Assembly (NCBI GenBank): GCA_035236585.1
Contig: CP141132.1
Span: 27,177,445 to 27,241,444 of the forward strand
DNA: 64,000 bases
Source: Warburgia ugandensis
Lineage: Eukaryota; Streptophyta; Magnoliopsida; Canellales; Canellaceae
Direction: 5' to 3'
Positions within the stretch are counted from its first letter, which is position 1. Each line of letters begins with the position of its first letter. Below the pieces are notes generated by a model. That model worked only from the letters and a program-made list of their open reading frames with translations, had not been told where the DNA came from and ran no database searches. The position numbers and the translations under genes were made by a program. This document shows, piece by piece, positions 1 through 11,918 of this stretch.

Positions 1-203
1 TTATGCCTCACTTCAGGCTGAGCTTGAGCCTGAGTACTTGGTACTTCTATTGGAGGTGATGAACTTTGGGGTTGTTGAATGTGAGGAACAAGGTTCCTCG
101 ATACTCTTGTCTTCATCTCTTCCACATTATCTATTGTTAATCTCTCCATATTATTTTCTAGAGTATTTTGAGCTGTCTACCTTGTGACTCTCTTTGGCGG
201 CAT
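1..203 (-). pseudogene. gag: Gag N-terminus of a chromovirus-like Ty3/gypsy element (partial, off left edge)
   Basis: Read on the minus strand, an ATG at 203-201 opens a frame beginning MPPKRVTR, then a TAG at codon 9 (179-177), then about 58 more open codons to the window edge. A short basic start of the form MPP(K/R)R is common in Gag of plant chromoviruses. Gag is the structural protein that packages element RNA in cytoplasmic particles. The frame sits about 1 kb downstream of a primer-binding site and an LTR end on the same strand, which is where gag should be. The in-frame stop at codon 9 makes this copy defective unless translation starts at a later ATG. Only the start is in view, so the lineage is an inference. 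Confidence 0.6.
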
Positions 204-1254
204 CTGCTCATAAACCAAAATTCCTATCAGTATTCCATACAACTGTTTCTATCAAATAAGTAGAATCAATATTCCTTAAATTCATCATATTAATATCCAT
301 ATTCATTTATAGGTTTTCACTTTCCATTCTATCATCAATACAAACTGTAGTCCATGATTATTCCATACTTCAATTCTAGCATATAGTTGAATCACTATTC
401 CTCTAAATTTTATGTCCTTATTTATCTTTATTAAAACTCTTCTTATTCACCAATTATGTATTTATTTATTTTTGAAAATATGTACCTATCTCCTTAAATT
501 CTTCTCAAGTAAGATCATCTCTTTTTTAATGATTAATTCCTTTAGCTAACTATCATAATACTACATCTATGTAGTAATTGTAATGCTTGCATTTATATTT
601 ATTTATTTATTATTATTATTTTCAAAAATTTTAATAATTTTAAGGTTTTTAACTTTAGTATCTATTTCACCTTTCCTATAAAGGTTGGATTTTATCCTTA
701 TTCTTCTTTTCCATCCTATTTTTCCAATTATCATCTCCTTCTCTTAATCTCCATATTTAACCTAATAGTAGTTATATTAATGTATTTTATTTCTACAAGT
801 ATCATTACTTATGCTTTCAGGTTATACCTGAATATCATGCCTTACATCTTCCTCTATTCTAAGGTTTTCCTTACATGTTTCTAAACTTACTATTCCCAAT
901 ATTGATATCATTAACTTACTAATTAGTATTTCTAGCCCTTTCACTAAGTAATAACTACTTGTACTATACTATTCCTTCATTACACTTACTCTTTCTATAC
1001 TCATCCTCAACTAATGAGTTTAGCTCTTTCTTTACTAATGAGTCAACTCTTTCCATACTCCTCAACTAATGAGGCTACTCTTTCTATACTCATCCTTAAT
1101 TAATGAGTCAACCCCTTCTATACTCATTCTTGGCTAATGAGTTGGTAACATAACTCATTCTCATAACTCATTTCTTATTCACACACTATTTCTTATCCTC
1201 CAATTGGATTGCCATCTTCATATTGGACATGAGGGTACTATACTGTGACTAGAT
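204..1254 (-). other. 5' leader of the left-edge element, between PBS and gag
   Basis: No frame of coding quality is visible. The stretch is very AT-rich and lies between the primer-binding site and the gag ATG of the minus-strand element, so it is read as the untranslated leader. A degenerate tandem repeat occupies about 978-1143 and is listed separately. No splice or packaging signal could be assigned. Confidence 0.55.
978..1143. repeat. Degenerate minisatellite in the retrotransposon leader
   Basis: About five imperfect units of roughly 25-45 bp follow each other, each holding a CTCTTTCTATACTCAT-like part and a CAACTAATGAGT-like part. Two units are shortened. The array lies within the leader of the left-edge element. 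Confidence 0.6.
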
Positions 1255-1271
1255 GAATGGCTATGATACCA
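1255..1271 (-). other. Primer-binding site, initiator-Met tRNA type
   Basis: On the minus strand the sequence is TGGTATCATAGCCATTC, two bases after the LTR end (CATCACA then GT). It differs by one base over the first 14 from the usual plant iMet site TGGTATCAGAGCCA. Reverse transcription of the element would be primed here. This site fixes the orientation of the left-edge element and the LTR boundary at 1274. Confidence 0.8.
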
Positions 1272-1696
1272 ACTGTGATGACCAGGGTTTTTGTAACACA
1301 TTTTGTAATACATTTTTCAAAGATAGGACCCTCAGTAGTAAGAAAATTTTCACAAAACAAAGCAGCGAAAATTCATTTCTTTAAAACTTGTTTGGAAACC
1401 CAAGTCATCACTTCATACATAACATAAGTAGAATTTTTGTACAAGATAAAATTCCATTGAAGGAATATACTTTTATTAAATTCAAGAATCCATCTAGTGG
1501 TTCATAGTATAGCCCGGTATTAGTACAATACTTGTCCAAATTATATAAACTAAACTTCAAACCTTACCATACATGAAAAACTCTCAATACAATACAAAAC
1601 TCTCAAATAAAATACATGCCTTCAAGGGGTATACCCTGATTGATTATTCTTTCAAGTCTTCTTAAGTCTTGAGCTCCTAATTCCCCTTATTTGTAC

Positions 1697-1736
1697 CTGA
1701 GATATTGTAAACATTGAAATATTTACAATATCTCAG
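1697..1736. promoter_or_regulatory. Perfect 15-bp stem hairpin in a family-1 LTR
   Basis: CTGAGATATTGTAAA at 1697-1711 is exactly complementary to TTTACAATATCTCAG at 1722-1736, with a 10-base loop. It lies 423 bp from the LTR end. A hairpin with a different stem sequence sits at the matching place in the copy at 18366. The role is unknown; a structured element in the R/U5 part of the transcript is plausible. Confidence 0.6.
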
Positions 1737-1883
1737 CAAGCTATGCTTGGTAGGGGATTTCAAGAAGTATAAAAATTTGACAATATTATCCTAATACTTC
1801 ATAATCCCATTATTCATACTCATAGAGCAATCTCTTTACTTTGCCATATATGTACATCCTTACACACACATAAGGCATACTGT

Positions 1884-1904
1884 GTATATATATATATATA
1901 TATA
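1884..1904. repeat. (TA)n microsatellite
   Basis: A run of about ten TA dinucleotides inside the copy-1 family-1 LTR. Confidence 0.9.
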
Positions 1905-3414
1905 CGATCAAAACCATGAAAGTTAGTTAATATCTCAAAACATAATCATATCCAGCTTATGCTGAGTTGATAAATCATCCAAACTCTACTGGAAATACTA
2001 ATCGGTACTCCATGATTACCCAACATCTCATCATGCCATATCATAAGGCATATCACTATGCCATGCATCATAATGCAAAAATACTCAAAGGACTATTATG
2101 CATGTAGTCAGAACCCATACTAGCGTGCCCAGATAACTGCTCAATAATCCACCTATACCATCCTTGGTGGAAATCACAATATCCATGTTTGTATGGGGAG
2201 GACCATGGCTGTCATAGTGGAGGCCTTCCCATAATTGTCCTACCTGACTTTTAGCCTCATTTAGGCTTAGTATACATATAATAACAAGTTTTGGAGAGCG
2301 GGTGGCTAATCCTTACTAAGTCTCCTAGCATAGCATCCCCAAGCCTATGCCTGTTTAAAACAAAACCACAAGCCTCTATGCTTGTATGTAAAATAATTCT
2401 CATACGTATCAGACGATCTGTTTGTTTACTTACGGCTAGAATACTTTTTAGTTTCCTATTCACTTAGGGTTTTTCTCATTTCTAACATAACCATTTCACA
2501 TGTGTTTTGGTTGGATCATAAGGGTTTTCAATGGGTTTAATACAAGTATTTACATTATACTTGTCAACATTTTCAGACATAAGATCGTGTATACAACATG
2601 TACTTCTCATGTAGATGCATTCACAAAATCCTCCTACCTTCAAGTGGTAATTCTTCTCTTCAAATCTTCCATAATCCTGACTGATGTATGAAATCTGTAA
2701 ATCCATGCATACTGTCAATATTTGTACAATTGTGGACAATCTCCTATCTATATTCTTTATCTAATCTTGTCCTTTGATATAAAGGATTTAGATATGGCTT
2801 GTGTTCCTATCATCTATATAATCTATCTTCCTCAAATAGTATTTTATCCTATTGATCAATAGCTCTGATGGTTAGAATGATTTTCTAACCTTTCAGATCT
2901 AATTATTCTCTATCTCTAAGTCTTTTTGTATCCATCTCTTTGATCTTGATATTTCATAGATCCTTTGATCAAAAATCTATTCTTGTTGATAAAGATCAAC
3001 GGCCTAAATCTTCTATCATCTTGTTTTTCTTTGATCTAAGCTCAGTTATTTGATCATTCTTAAGGGATCCTGATTCTTTTCCTTGAATCATATTTGATCA
3101 AGGGTTTGGATTATCTAATCTAATGATCTAGATTTGATCTATAGCATACTTACTAATAAACATGTATACTAAGTACAATATAATGTTATTATTCTTATTA
3201 TTCTTGATCATTCAAGATCCCATGGATCTTGTTTGATCATTCTTATCTTACATACAATTTTTATTAGGATTAGATAATTTACTTACCATTTATACTCTTC
3301 TTATTATTATTCAACCAGTTAATGTTTTACTGGTTGAAGATAACTTATTTTAGCCTAAGTCTAGACTACACTTATTTTCAATTGGCTAAGGCTTACTAGC
3401 TGAATGGTTGAACA

Positions 3415-3720
3415 TAAAGTGGTTACTTCAATCCTCATGTAAGGAGACGTTTAGATCTCACAAACGTCAATGGAAGGTAGGGGAAGAGCGAGGCTCTATT
3501 AGGGAACCCCCCTAACCACTATGTTCAACATTCACTAGAGTGACCTTAGCTCAACCTTTCGTAAGGTTCCTATGAGCATGTTAACCCTAAGTACTCTTTC
3601 TAATTAATTTTAATTAAGTCCATGAACATTTACTATGTTATTGATGGGATTTATTATTCTCCTAGTTTGGGCCAAGGATTTGATAATCCTTATATGTCCT
3701 ACTAACTATAGCCCTTAATA
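3415..3720. repeat. Block shared with the leader of the Athila-like element at 56870-57170
   Basis: Aligned by eye: CAATCCTCAT, TTTAGA(T/C)CTCA(A)CAAAC, CACT(A/G)GAGTGAC, CTCTTTCTAATT and GGCCAAGGA occur in the same order and spacing in both places. The block lies here inside a family-1 LTR and there in the 5' leader of a different element. It may be a small independent repeat carried by both. Confidence 0.55.
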
Positions 3721-5800
3721 ATTAAGTCCAAGTCAAATATTTCACTCTTATTTGTGTCATGAAACTCTATTTTCTCATTAGATTTAATTTTCTTTGTAAT
3801 TAATCAATATTAAGATATAAACACTAATTAAACAATTATATCTACTAATAAAATTTAAATCATAACTTTAAAGTAGAAATCTAATAATTTTAATAACATT
3901 TTACACTAACATGCTTCTTATGTAACTTAATGAAATGAAACTATACTTAAACTAGCATGCCCTTAAGTTATAAAATACATAAAATTTTACTACTAATCTA
4001 ATGGAATCATGCTTAAACTTCAACTGCAAACTAACTTGACCCTAAGAAAATTAAATCTATCAACCTAATATAACAATCTAATCACATAGCATGCTAAAAT
4101 CTAAAAGTTACACTAGGACGCTTTATAACATAATTCACATTTAAACTGCTATTATCAAATAAAAGAAAATGAAACTAATTACATTAATATTTTTAGAAAC
4201 CTTTACTTATGATCCAACCATTATATCTTAGATTTTTTCCTTTTAATCAAGGGTTTTAATTACATTTAGGGTTTTTACTTCATTGAAGTCCAAGGATCAT
4301 ATTCGTTTGTTTTTATCATAGTAAATCCATGATATCCATGGATTACATCATATTATCCCGCATTTGATCCATCCCAAAGGCCTAATCACACTTGATCTTA
4401 TTGATCAAGTGGGTCCCTTTGCTTTTTTAGGGATTTTCTACCATAAAGGGTAGATCCCTCATTTTATGCTACATCTATAAAATTAAATAGTGGATATTAC
4501 TTAATTTCAATATTATATCATCATTAAAATAGATCCCCAAGATCTGATCATCTCAGATCTCAAAGATCTTTAAAGTTGGAAACTTATTTCATAAATACAG
4601 AAAGTTTCATAAGGAATTTTCTATATTATATGATTTTAAAAGAAAATATATGAAATAATATTTTCATAGCTTCTTTTCAATCTCAATTTGGAGTTCATAT
4701 GACTCCTTAATTGAGATTTGAAGTTCACAGCCATTTTAGGGTCCATATTTGATCTGGGCCCATCGGAACTGACGGCCCAGATTTGTTCGGGTGGAACGGG
4801 CTAGGCAGAATGATTTAGTCGGGTAGTAGTTGGGCGGACAATTGTTGGTGATTTGGTCAGGTGCACGCTTGTCACCAGGACGTTCGCGTGACGCGTCCTC
4901 CCAGGACCGTCGCTGTCCCGTGGTCATCCCGCCGGGACAACGTCGCACGCATGGAAACGCTGTCTTATGGCTCATTTCCATGCTGCGTTTTGTACTGTGT
5001 CTAGCGAACCCAATCCGATCGAGAGATGGGACAGTTTGTTTGGACCATCCAATCAATCCTTCTATAATTGAGGGACGTATATGCTATGAAATTTCTAACC
5101 TAGGGGTTTTGGACCCTTCTAGATCAATTGGACGGCTCATATTTTTCATCTGAATCACCCATAATCCATAATTGAAGCCTTCTTACCCTTTCTTGATTTT
5201 TATTATTTTTATCCTAAACATAATTCAAGAAAAATTAAAATTACATAATTTAACATGAAATAAGTGTGGAAAGGGTTTCCACCTACCTGATTGAAGAAAA
5301 GCATTGGTTTTATAGTCCAAATTAAGAGAATACTGGCTTGATGATAAGATAACCCAAGATTCGCTTGTCTTGTGATTTTTCGTTATTTGAACCATTGGAT
5401 CTTGATATTTCTTTAGGGGTTTCGTAGATAAGCTAATCTAGAACAAATTTTATGGTGAGATTTGATTTGGAACAGAGTGTCTAATTGAATTTAGGCCTCT
5501 TATTCCAATCTAGAGAGAGGAGAGAAAAAATGAAAGAAAGGAATTTTTTGGAATTTTGGGAAGGGATCTATGTCTGGTTTTGCAAGGGAAGCAAGATAAT
5601 TTTGTGGTAAATTTTATGAACATTTTTTGAGGAATTTCGGGTGTTTTTCATGATTATGTGTAATTATTATGTTTTATTCTTTTTATTATTTAATGTTCAT
5701 TGGATTCCCACTACCACCTCCTTCTCTACTAGTAGGTGGTAGTGGTTTGGCTCATGATTACACGTGTTCTAGCCATTGGATTCCTTTGTGGGTCCCTCGT

Positions 5801-8800
5801 TGAGACACCTCGGATTTTTTACAACAAATTTTTTTATTATAGTAATAATAGTTGTAGTTGAGATCCCATGTTAAAAAGATTTTATTAATTATTTTATTAA
5901 AACATTTATTGAAAACCTCCAGGTGTTATTTTCTTTTTCCAAAACATCACAATTATAATTTAAAACATAATTAAATTTTGCGATGATACAATTGAAACAA
6001 TAGACATGTTAAACCAACGTCAAAATCATCGGCGCCTTTATTTTCAAAATAATAAATATCCAAAACACAATAATAATGTGGCCTAGGATCTATCCATCAT
6101 AATATCCCACCTAAATGTCCATCATATGTATAATTATCATAATCAAATCCATAAATATAAAAGTATACAGTCCATAAACAAAGTCACATGGTACTCCGTT
6201 TATTAACTCGCATCATTGTATATCAGTCAAAGTAAAGAAATCTCCCACTGCTAATAAAAATGGAACAAATCGAATGACAATGGTGATATAATGAGAAGAT
6301 CTATTATCTATGAAAATAAAATCATTATAATCAATGCCAACATAATCTCAAAGTCTCATGTACGATAAAACATGCATCTCATGGATTTAAAACATGATAT
6401 TAGCTAATGTAAATGAGCATACAATAATAACAGGGTACCCAAGGTACGTGGGTCCCATGAGTGTCCTGTACAATCGTATCACAGATCACGAGTACTTATA
6501 TCAAACCTCTGAGTGTCGTCACACCCAAGCATACAATGACATCTCCATGCTCATTATGCAAGCACACAAAATAAGAATATGGATCGTCATGCGGCAATGG
6601 CAACCATGTAGGGTCTCAACAACCACCGCTCTCCATCAACACTATAATAGGAGACTTAACGTCCATCCCCATGGAAAGGCCCAAAGTGGTAGTGTGAACT
6701 ATCCATGTTACCAAACCCTTACCAAAAGCCATCTGTGGGTAGGTGTTTGTCATATCACAATCACATTACAAATCTCGGAGGGTGGGTGGCCGCCCTACTC
6801 CCTCCTAGCATGATATCTACTGGATGAAAGCACCTGTCATAAAATCCAAAATATGAAAAACATGTATCTTGAAAACCAGGAGCACTCATGGCTCACAATC
6901 CCCAAGGCACGCCCCTCATCTCAGGGTTAACCTCTAAAAGGACCAGCCACTAAGCCTCTGCTTTCCTTTCTCATGAAAACCCATTAGTTTCAATGATGCA
7001 ATAAGGAAAGAAAATTTTTAATTATGCATAAATGTGTAATATCAATCTCATAAAATTCTGAGTTTCACAATTTTTTGACTAATTTAAATAATGTAATTTA
7101 ATTCACAGTCAATCATGAAGCTATGATGATGTAAGGTTTTAAAATTAAAACAAAACATTAAATGCTGTCACCTACCATGATGTGAGATCACTCAACTCGA
7201 ATGTATAATCCCCTTATCTTGTATGTTCCGATGTACTTGTCAATACCTCAATACTATTTGATATTATTTATTTCATCATAAGGGAATCTATGGTGATCCA
7301 ACCATAGGATCATCCTCTAAGATATTTAATTATGATTTGGTTCTTAACTTTAGTCCCATCTCATCTTCATCTGTTCGTTTTTATGTGTATCTAAAATTTA
7401 TTTCTAAATTTGATGGTTAGATCATCCTCAAATCAATAATTTCCCAAGATCTTGGTTAGATCAATGGTCTAGATTAATTTATAGAGTAATTAAATCTAAT
7501 TTACTCCTCTTTCCCTTTTTTAGTTTCATATATTTTCTATTTGTTCAAGTTTTAGGGCCCGATCACCCTTTGATTGGCCGGATCTAAGTTGTTGGATACT
7601 ATTTTATAATTTTTTCTGAATTAAAAGTGGCCAATGGAAAGTTTTTAAGTTAAATCTAGCTCCACATCATCAAGATGATCGCAACGGATGTTTTTGATCA
7701 TGATTTGGACCTCTGTAGCTCTCAAAATCAAGTTTCTTGTGAAAATACTTCATAAATTAATATTATTAATTTATAGGGGTTGGGTAGTGCGTTTGCACCG
7801 ATGGCCCTGATTTACACCGGGTTACACCGACGCCCTAGTTTATACCAGGTTACACTGGCGGCCCCGGTTTGCACCAGTTTACACAGTGCAACACGGGAAC
7901 CGGCATCGGGGAAGACGACCGGAGTCCGTTTGTAGCCGATCACCCCACAGGTGCACAAATTTAGTGATTTTTGCACCCTTTTGCTTAGAATTTCATGTAT
8001 TTTCCATTTTCAATACTCCTTTGGCTTGATTTTTCCAAAAACTAAGGTTTTTACTCAATTTTTCTCATGTTCCTAAAATTTTCTTTCGTACTATTCTTTA
8101 TGATTTTCGGCTTCGTCCACCATCGGATTTTCGTCAAACTTAAAGAGCTTGTTCTTAGGTTCCTTATGCATTAGATGGACGGTCTGATCTTCATTTTAAC
8201 ATTGTTTTATTAAGTTATTTCTACGCAAATAGTATGGCACACAAAGTTGTCGGAAAACTTTAAAACCCATGCTATTTTCCAACATTAACTGATGTGAATT
8301 TCATTTTATACTCTGTAAATGGAAGGGGAAACAAGGGGTGACACTTACCTAGGTCAATTGATGGCTGTTGACGCTACTAGAGCCCTAGTTGATGGAACAC
8401 GATCTTGCTTAGGTTAGGTTTTGTAGGAGGAATTTTGCAATGAAAAGGACGTTGAGGGGGAGAAGGTCTGAGGGAGAGAGATCGTGCTGGGCAGGAGGAA
8501 GGGAAACTCTTCCCTTATACGCTTTCCCTCTGACTATTTCTCTGGTGAAATCATAGGATCTGATAAGGGGGGATGGAAGGGGTGCTGTCATCAAAATAGC
8601 CCCGTGCAATTCGGCCCCTCCAAATTACCAAACTGCACCCTACAAGTTTAACAGCTCATAACTTCTTCGTTTGAGCTCCATTTTCTACGTTCTTTATGTC
8701 GTTGGAATTCTATCGACGTGTACTTCCTAGTTTTCAAGTTTTCATAATCAAATTCTATGCATAAAAAATTTAATTTAATTTAAGTTTTTTTACTAATTTA

Positions 8801-9234
8801 AGATTAAATTTGAGGATATTGCACTTGTGGGCCCCATGGGCTGTGAAAAGACCATTTTACCCTTTATGAAGAAAAATCTGTTTTATTCCCTCGAACTCAA
8901 AATTGAGTGTACTTTGTGGCGTTAGAATTGTGTTTCCAAGTGCATTCAAAATATTGAGGTCTTAGTTCTTGGTTATGGGTAAAATTACCATTTTACCCTT
9001 TTATTCATAAAAATGGTGAAAAATAAGGATTTTCATCCGATTTTAGAATTTTTCGTGCTTACAGTCATTCTAAAGGGTTCATCTAGTATGTTTTCAATTA
9101 TACATGTCTTATACTTTGATTGTACTTCTATGAGAAATGAATTTTTAATAACCCTAATATTCTTGCTTTGAATTTTTAAAAATTCAAACTAAATTGATTT
9201 TCTTAATTAATTTACAAAAATTGGGGTTGTTACA
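5801..9234 (-). mobile_element. Family-1 LTR, complete second subtype (copy 2)
   Basis: On the minus strand it starts TGTAACAACCCCAATTTT at 9234 and ends GAGGTGTCTCA at 5801, giving TG...CA ends and about 3.4 kb. Its start matches that of copy 3 (10997) and its end region matches copy 1. The middle is clearly diverged and carries a 28-bp minisatellite. No matching 5-bp target duplication is seen (left CTCGT, right AAGAT), so it is not a clean solo-LTR insertion. The 139-codon open frame at 6394-6813 is not conserved in the other copies and is treated as chance. Confidence 0.65.
7793..7877. repeat. 28-bp minisatellite, three units, GC-rich
   Basis: Three units of 28-29 bp of the form TTACACCGGCGCCC..GTTTACACCAGG run at 7793-7821, 7822-7849 and 7850-7877, with a partial fourth (TTTACACAG) after them. 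The array stands out from the AT-rich surroundings and lies within the copy-2 LTR. Confidence 0.75.
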
Positions 9235-9515
9235 AAGATCCAAAGATCATATCACTTGTTTTTGTCACATTTAATCCATGATTTCATTGAATTGCATCAT
9301 AATCCCATTTATTCAATCCATACCAAGGGTCTGATCATGCTTGATCTCATTGATGAAGCGGGTCTCTCTGTATTTTTAGGTTTTTTCTACCATAAAGGGT
9401 AGATCCTTCAATTTATCTTATATCTCTCCAAATAAATTGTGGATATTACTTTATTTCAACATTATAGATCATGAAAATTAGAAACCTAATTCTTAAAAAT
9501 AGAAAGTTTCTAGAA

Positions 9516-9538
9516 TTTATATATATATATATATATAT
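9516..9538. repeat. (TA)n microsatellite
   Basis: About eleven TA dinucleotides within the copy-3 LTR. Confidence 0.9.
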
Positions 9539-10493
9539 TCATTTCAAAAGAAAATAGATGTTACAAGCTTTTCATAGCTTCTTTCTAATCTCAATTTGGA
9601 GTTCAAATGACTCCACAATTGATGATTGAAGTTCACAATCATTCTTAGGGTTCAGATTTGACTTGGGCCTTGCAAAGTGGACAGCTGGGATCAATCAAGC
9701 AGTGTGTCCGGTCGAGCGCGTCACCGGGACGCATGTGGTAAAGGGCATCCTCAGGACGGTGTTGCAAGCGGAGCGTGTGCACAGAGACACTCTAGTAGGG
9801 CGCATTTTTGTGCGGCGTCTTGGGATTCTGATCCTTTAAAGAAGATCTGACAGTCCATTTTGGACAGTCCAATCAATTCTTCTTCAATTAAGGGCACAAA
9901 ACATGATAAAAATCCTTAAAATTTCTACCCTAGAGGTTTTGGGCCCTTTTGGATCGATTGGATAGCTCGGATTTTCCATCTGAGCCCTCTATCATCCAAA
10001 ATTAAAGAGTTATTTCCCTCACTTGATTATTATTATTTTTAACCTAAACTTAATTTCAGAAAAATAAAATTTACATAAAATAACATGGAATAATTGTGGA
10101 AAGGGTTTCCACCTACCTGATTGGAGAAAAACTTTGGTTTTACAGTCCAAATTAAAAGAATACCCACTTGATTATAAGATAGCCCAAGAACCACTTGTCT
10201 TGTGATTTTTAATTGTTTGAACTGTTGGATCTTGAAATTGATTTGGTGGTTTTATAGATAAGGTAGTCTAGGGTCACATGGATGGTGGGATTTGCGAGTT
10301 TTGATTTGGAACATCATGCCTAATTGAATTTAGGTCTCTTGTTCTAATCTAGAGAGAGGAGAGAGAAAGTGCAAGAAGAGAGGTTTTTGGGAGTTTTGGA
10401 AATTCGGAAAGGAATCTATATATGGTTTTTTAGAGTAAGCAAGATGATTTGGTGAGAAATTTAATGAACATTTTTGGAGGATTTTGGGGGCTG

Positions 10494-10501
10494 TATTTAT
10501 A
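10494..10501 (-). promoter_or_regulatory. Probable TATA box of a family-1 LTR
   Basis: The minus strand reads CTATAAATACAG, a strong match to plant TATA boxes, about 500 bp inside the LTR start at 10997. This is a suitable place for the U3/R boundary of a long LTR. Inferred from sequence only. Confidence 0.55.
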
Positions 10502-11494
10502 GATGTTTTTGAATTTTTTATAATTACTTGTAATAATTATATTTCAATTCTTTTGAATATTAAATTAATATTGGATCCTCCACTAGCCGCTAGTAGTGGT
10601 TTGACCACTCATTACATGTTTTCTAGTCACTGGAGAAAAATTCATTTTATTCTCTTGAACTCAGAATTGAGCGTACTTAGTAGCATTGGAATCGTATTTC
10701 TGAGTACATTCTAAATATTGATGTCTTAGATCATGATTAGGTAAAATTACGATTTTACCCTTTTATTCATAAAAATGGAGAAAATTAAGGGTTTTTCATT
10801 TTAACTCAGAATTGAACGTACTTAGTGTCATTTCGATCGGTTTTTTGAGTACATTCATAATTTCTAAGTTTTAAATCATGTTTTAATCTTTATAAAAAGA
10901 GAATTTATAATAACCTAATATTCCAGCCCAAAATTTCTAAAAATTCAAACTAAATTGATTTTCTCAATTAATTTACAAAAATTGGGGTTATTACAAATCC
11001 TCTCTACATTCAATCTCACTCACTCACACAAACCTTAATATTACAAACATATATATATATATAGGACTTACTCACATGAGTATAGACCAAATGTGGATCC
11101 ACCCGAACAATCTCTCCCTCCATGCCCATGAGAGGAGGATGCACTAAATCCTTTCAACTTAATTCTACTCCCTCAAATTACAAGTATGACTTTGATCCAG
11201 CTCCCCCCTCTAATAGTTGTCTAAGCAGTTAGTAGCTTCATCAACTATCTGCGCGTATCTGCATCTTCTCTTAGAAGGGTTATAGCTCCCCTTGCTCAAC
11301 ACTTACTGATGAGATTAAGTGCTAATCAATCATCGAGTGTGCCATAAGCGTCTAGAAGCTTGCCGCTTAGATGCCTGCCAGTGCCTCTCACACCCTCTGT
11401 CATTAGCCGCCCTCATTAGCTATTCATAAGTATCACTCAAAATGGTCACATCCACTCAGAATGGTCATATAGTCTACTTGGAATTGCTTGCAAC

Positions 11495-11775
11495 TTTTAC
11501 TGAGTTATCTCACCACTATTCACCGACCCATCCCACCACTATTTACCAAGTCATCCTACTACTATTCCTAAGTCAGCCGCCACTCATGATCGCCGAGTCC
11601 ACTCATAGTAATCACTGTGTCCATTTTCTACACTTATTCATTGAGTCAACTCCCCAACTATCACCTAATTCACTCTCAGTTGTTACAGGGTCATCTCCTA
11701 GCTACAACCAATCTAGTCACCAATTCACTCCTAGCTACAACTAAGTTCACTCCCAACTATCACCAAGTCTACTTA
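11495..11775. repeat. Degenerate tandem repeat, about 27-30 bp units
   Basis: Successive phrases such as CATCCCACCACTATTTACCAAGT, GTCATCCTACTACTATTCC and TTCACTCCCAACTATCACCAAG repeat with much divergence. Unit edges are not sharp. It reads open in one frame because the repeat lacks stops there. Confidence 0.5.
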
Positions 11776-11795
11776 GAACATGGATTTTCCTAAAC

Positions 11796-11918
11796 AGGGG
11801 TGTCATTATCAATTCCATGGGTTGCTAATTTTGTTCCCTATGGGGTGTTCTTATCAAAAATAGGTTGCTAATTTTGACAGCATAAGGGTGCCCTTAACAA
11901 TTTTGACAGGTGCTAAAT
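11796..11918. repeat. Short repeat array with GGGTG..TTATCAA and GCTAATTTTG units
   Basis: Three imperfect units of about 40-45 bp carry GGGGTGT(C/T), (T)TATCAA and TTGCTAATTTTG. The last unit is partly rearranged. Source unknown. Confidence 0.45.

Larger units (their letters stand above)
1274..5800 (-). mobile_element. Family-1 LTR segment (copy 1), 5' LTR of the left-edge element, truncated
   Basis: On the plus strand it begins TGTGATGACCAGGG at 1274, which on the minus strand is an LTR end in CA next to the PBS. Blocks at 1274-2400 align by eye with 5801-6830 (copy 2), and 4277-5790 aligns with 9235-10625 (copy 3). The U3 start expected on the minus strand (TGTAATAACCCC) is missing, so the high-coordinate end is broken at 5800. 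The part near 3300-4200 has no counterpart in copy 2 and may hold an extra insertion. It contains a 15-bp hairpin (1697-1736) and a TA dinucleotide run. No coding region is seen. Confidence 0.65.
9235..10997 (-). mobile_element. Family-1 LTR segment (copy 3), U3 part
   Basis: On the minus strand it starts TGTAATAACCCCAATTTT at 10997, a typical chromovirus-type LTR start. It runs through a TATA box to 9235, where it breaks off. From 9235 to 10625 it repeats 4277-5790 of copy 1, and from about 10630 to 10997 it repeats 8880-9234 of copy 2. It may be the missing U3 of copy 1 plus a duplicated middle part, or an independent truncated LTR. No coding region is seen. Confidence 0.6.

Noticed and set aside
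6394-6813. 139-codon open frame
   Set aside because: Lies wholly inside a family-1 LTR. The aligned copies at 1274 and 18366 do not keep it open, and no domain is recognisable.
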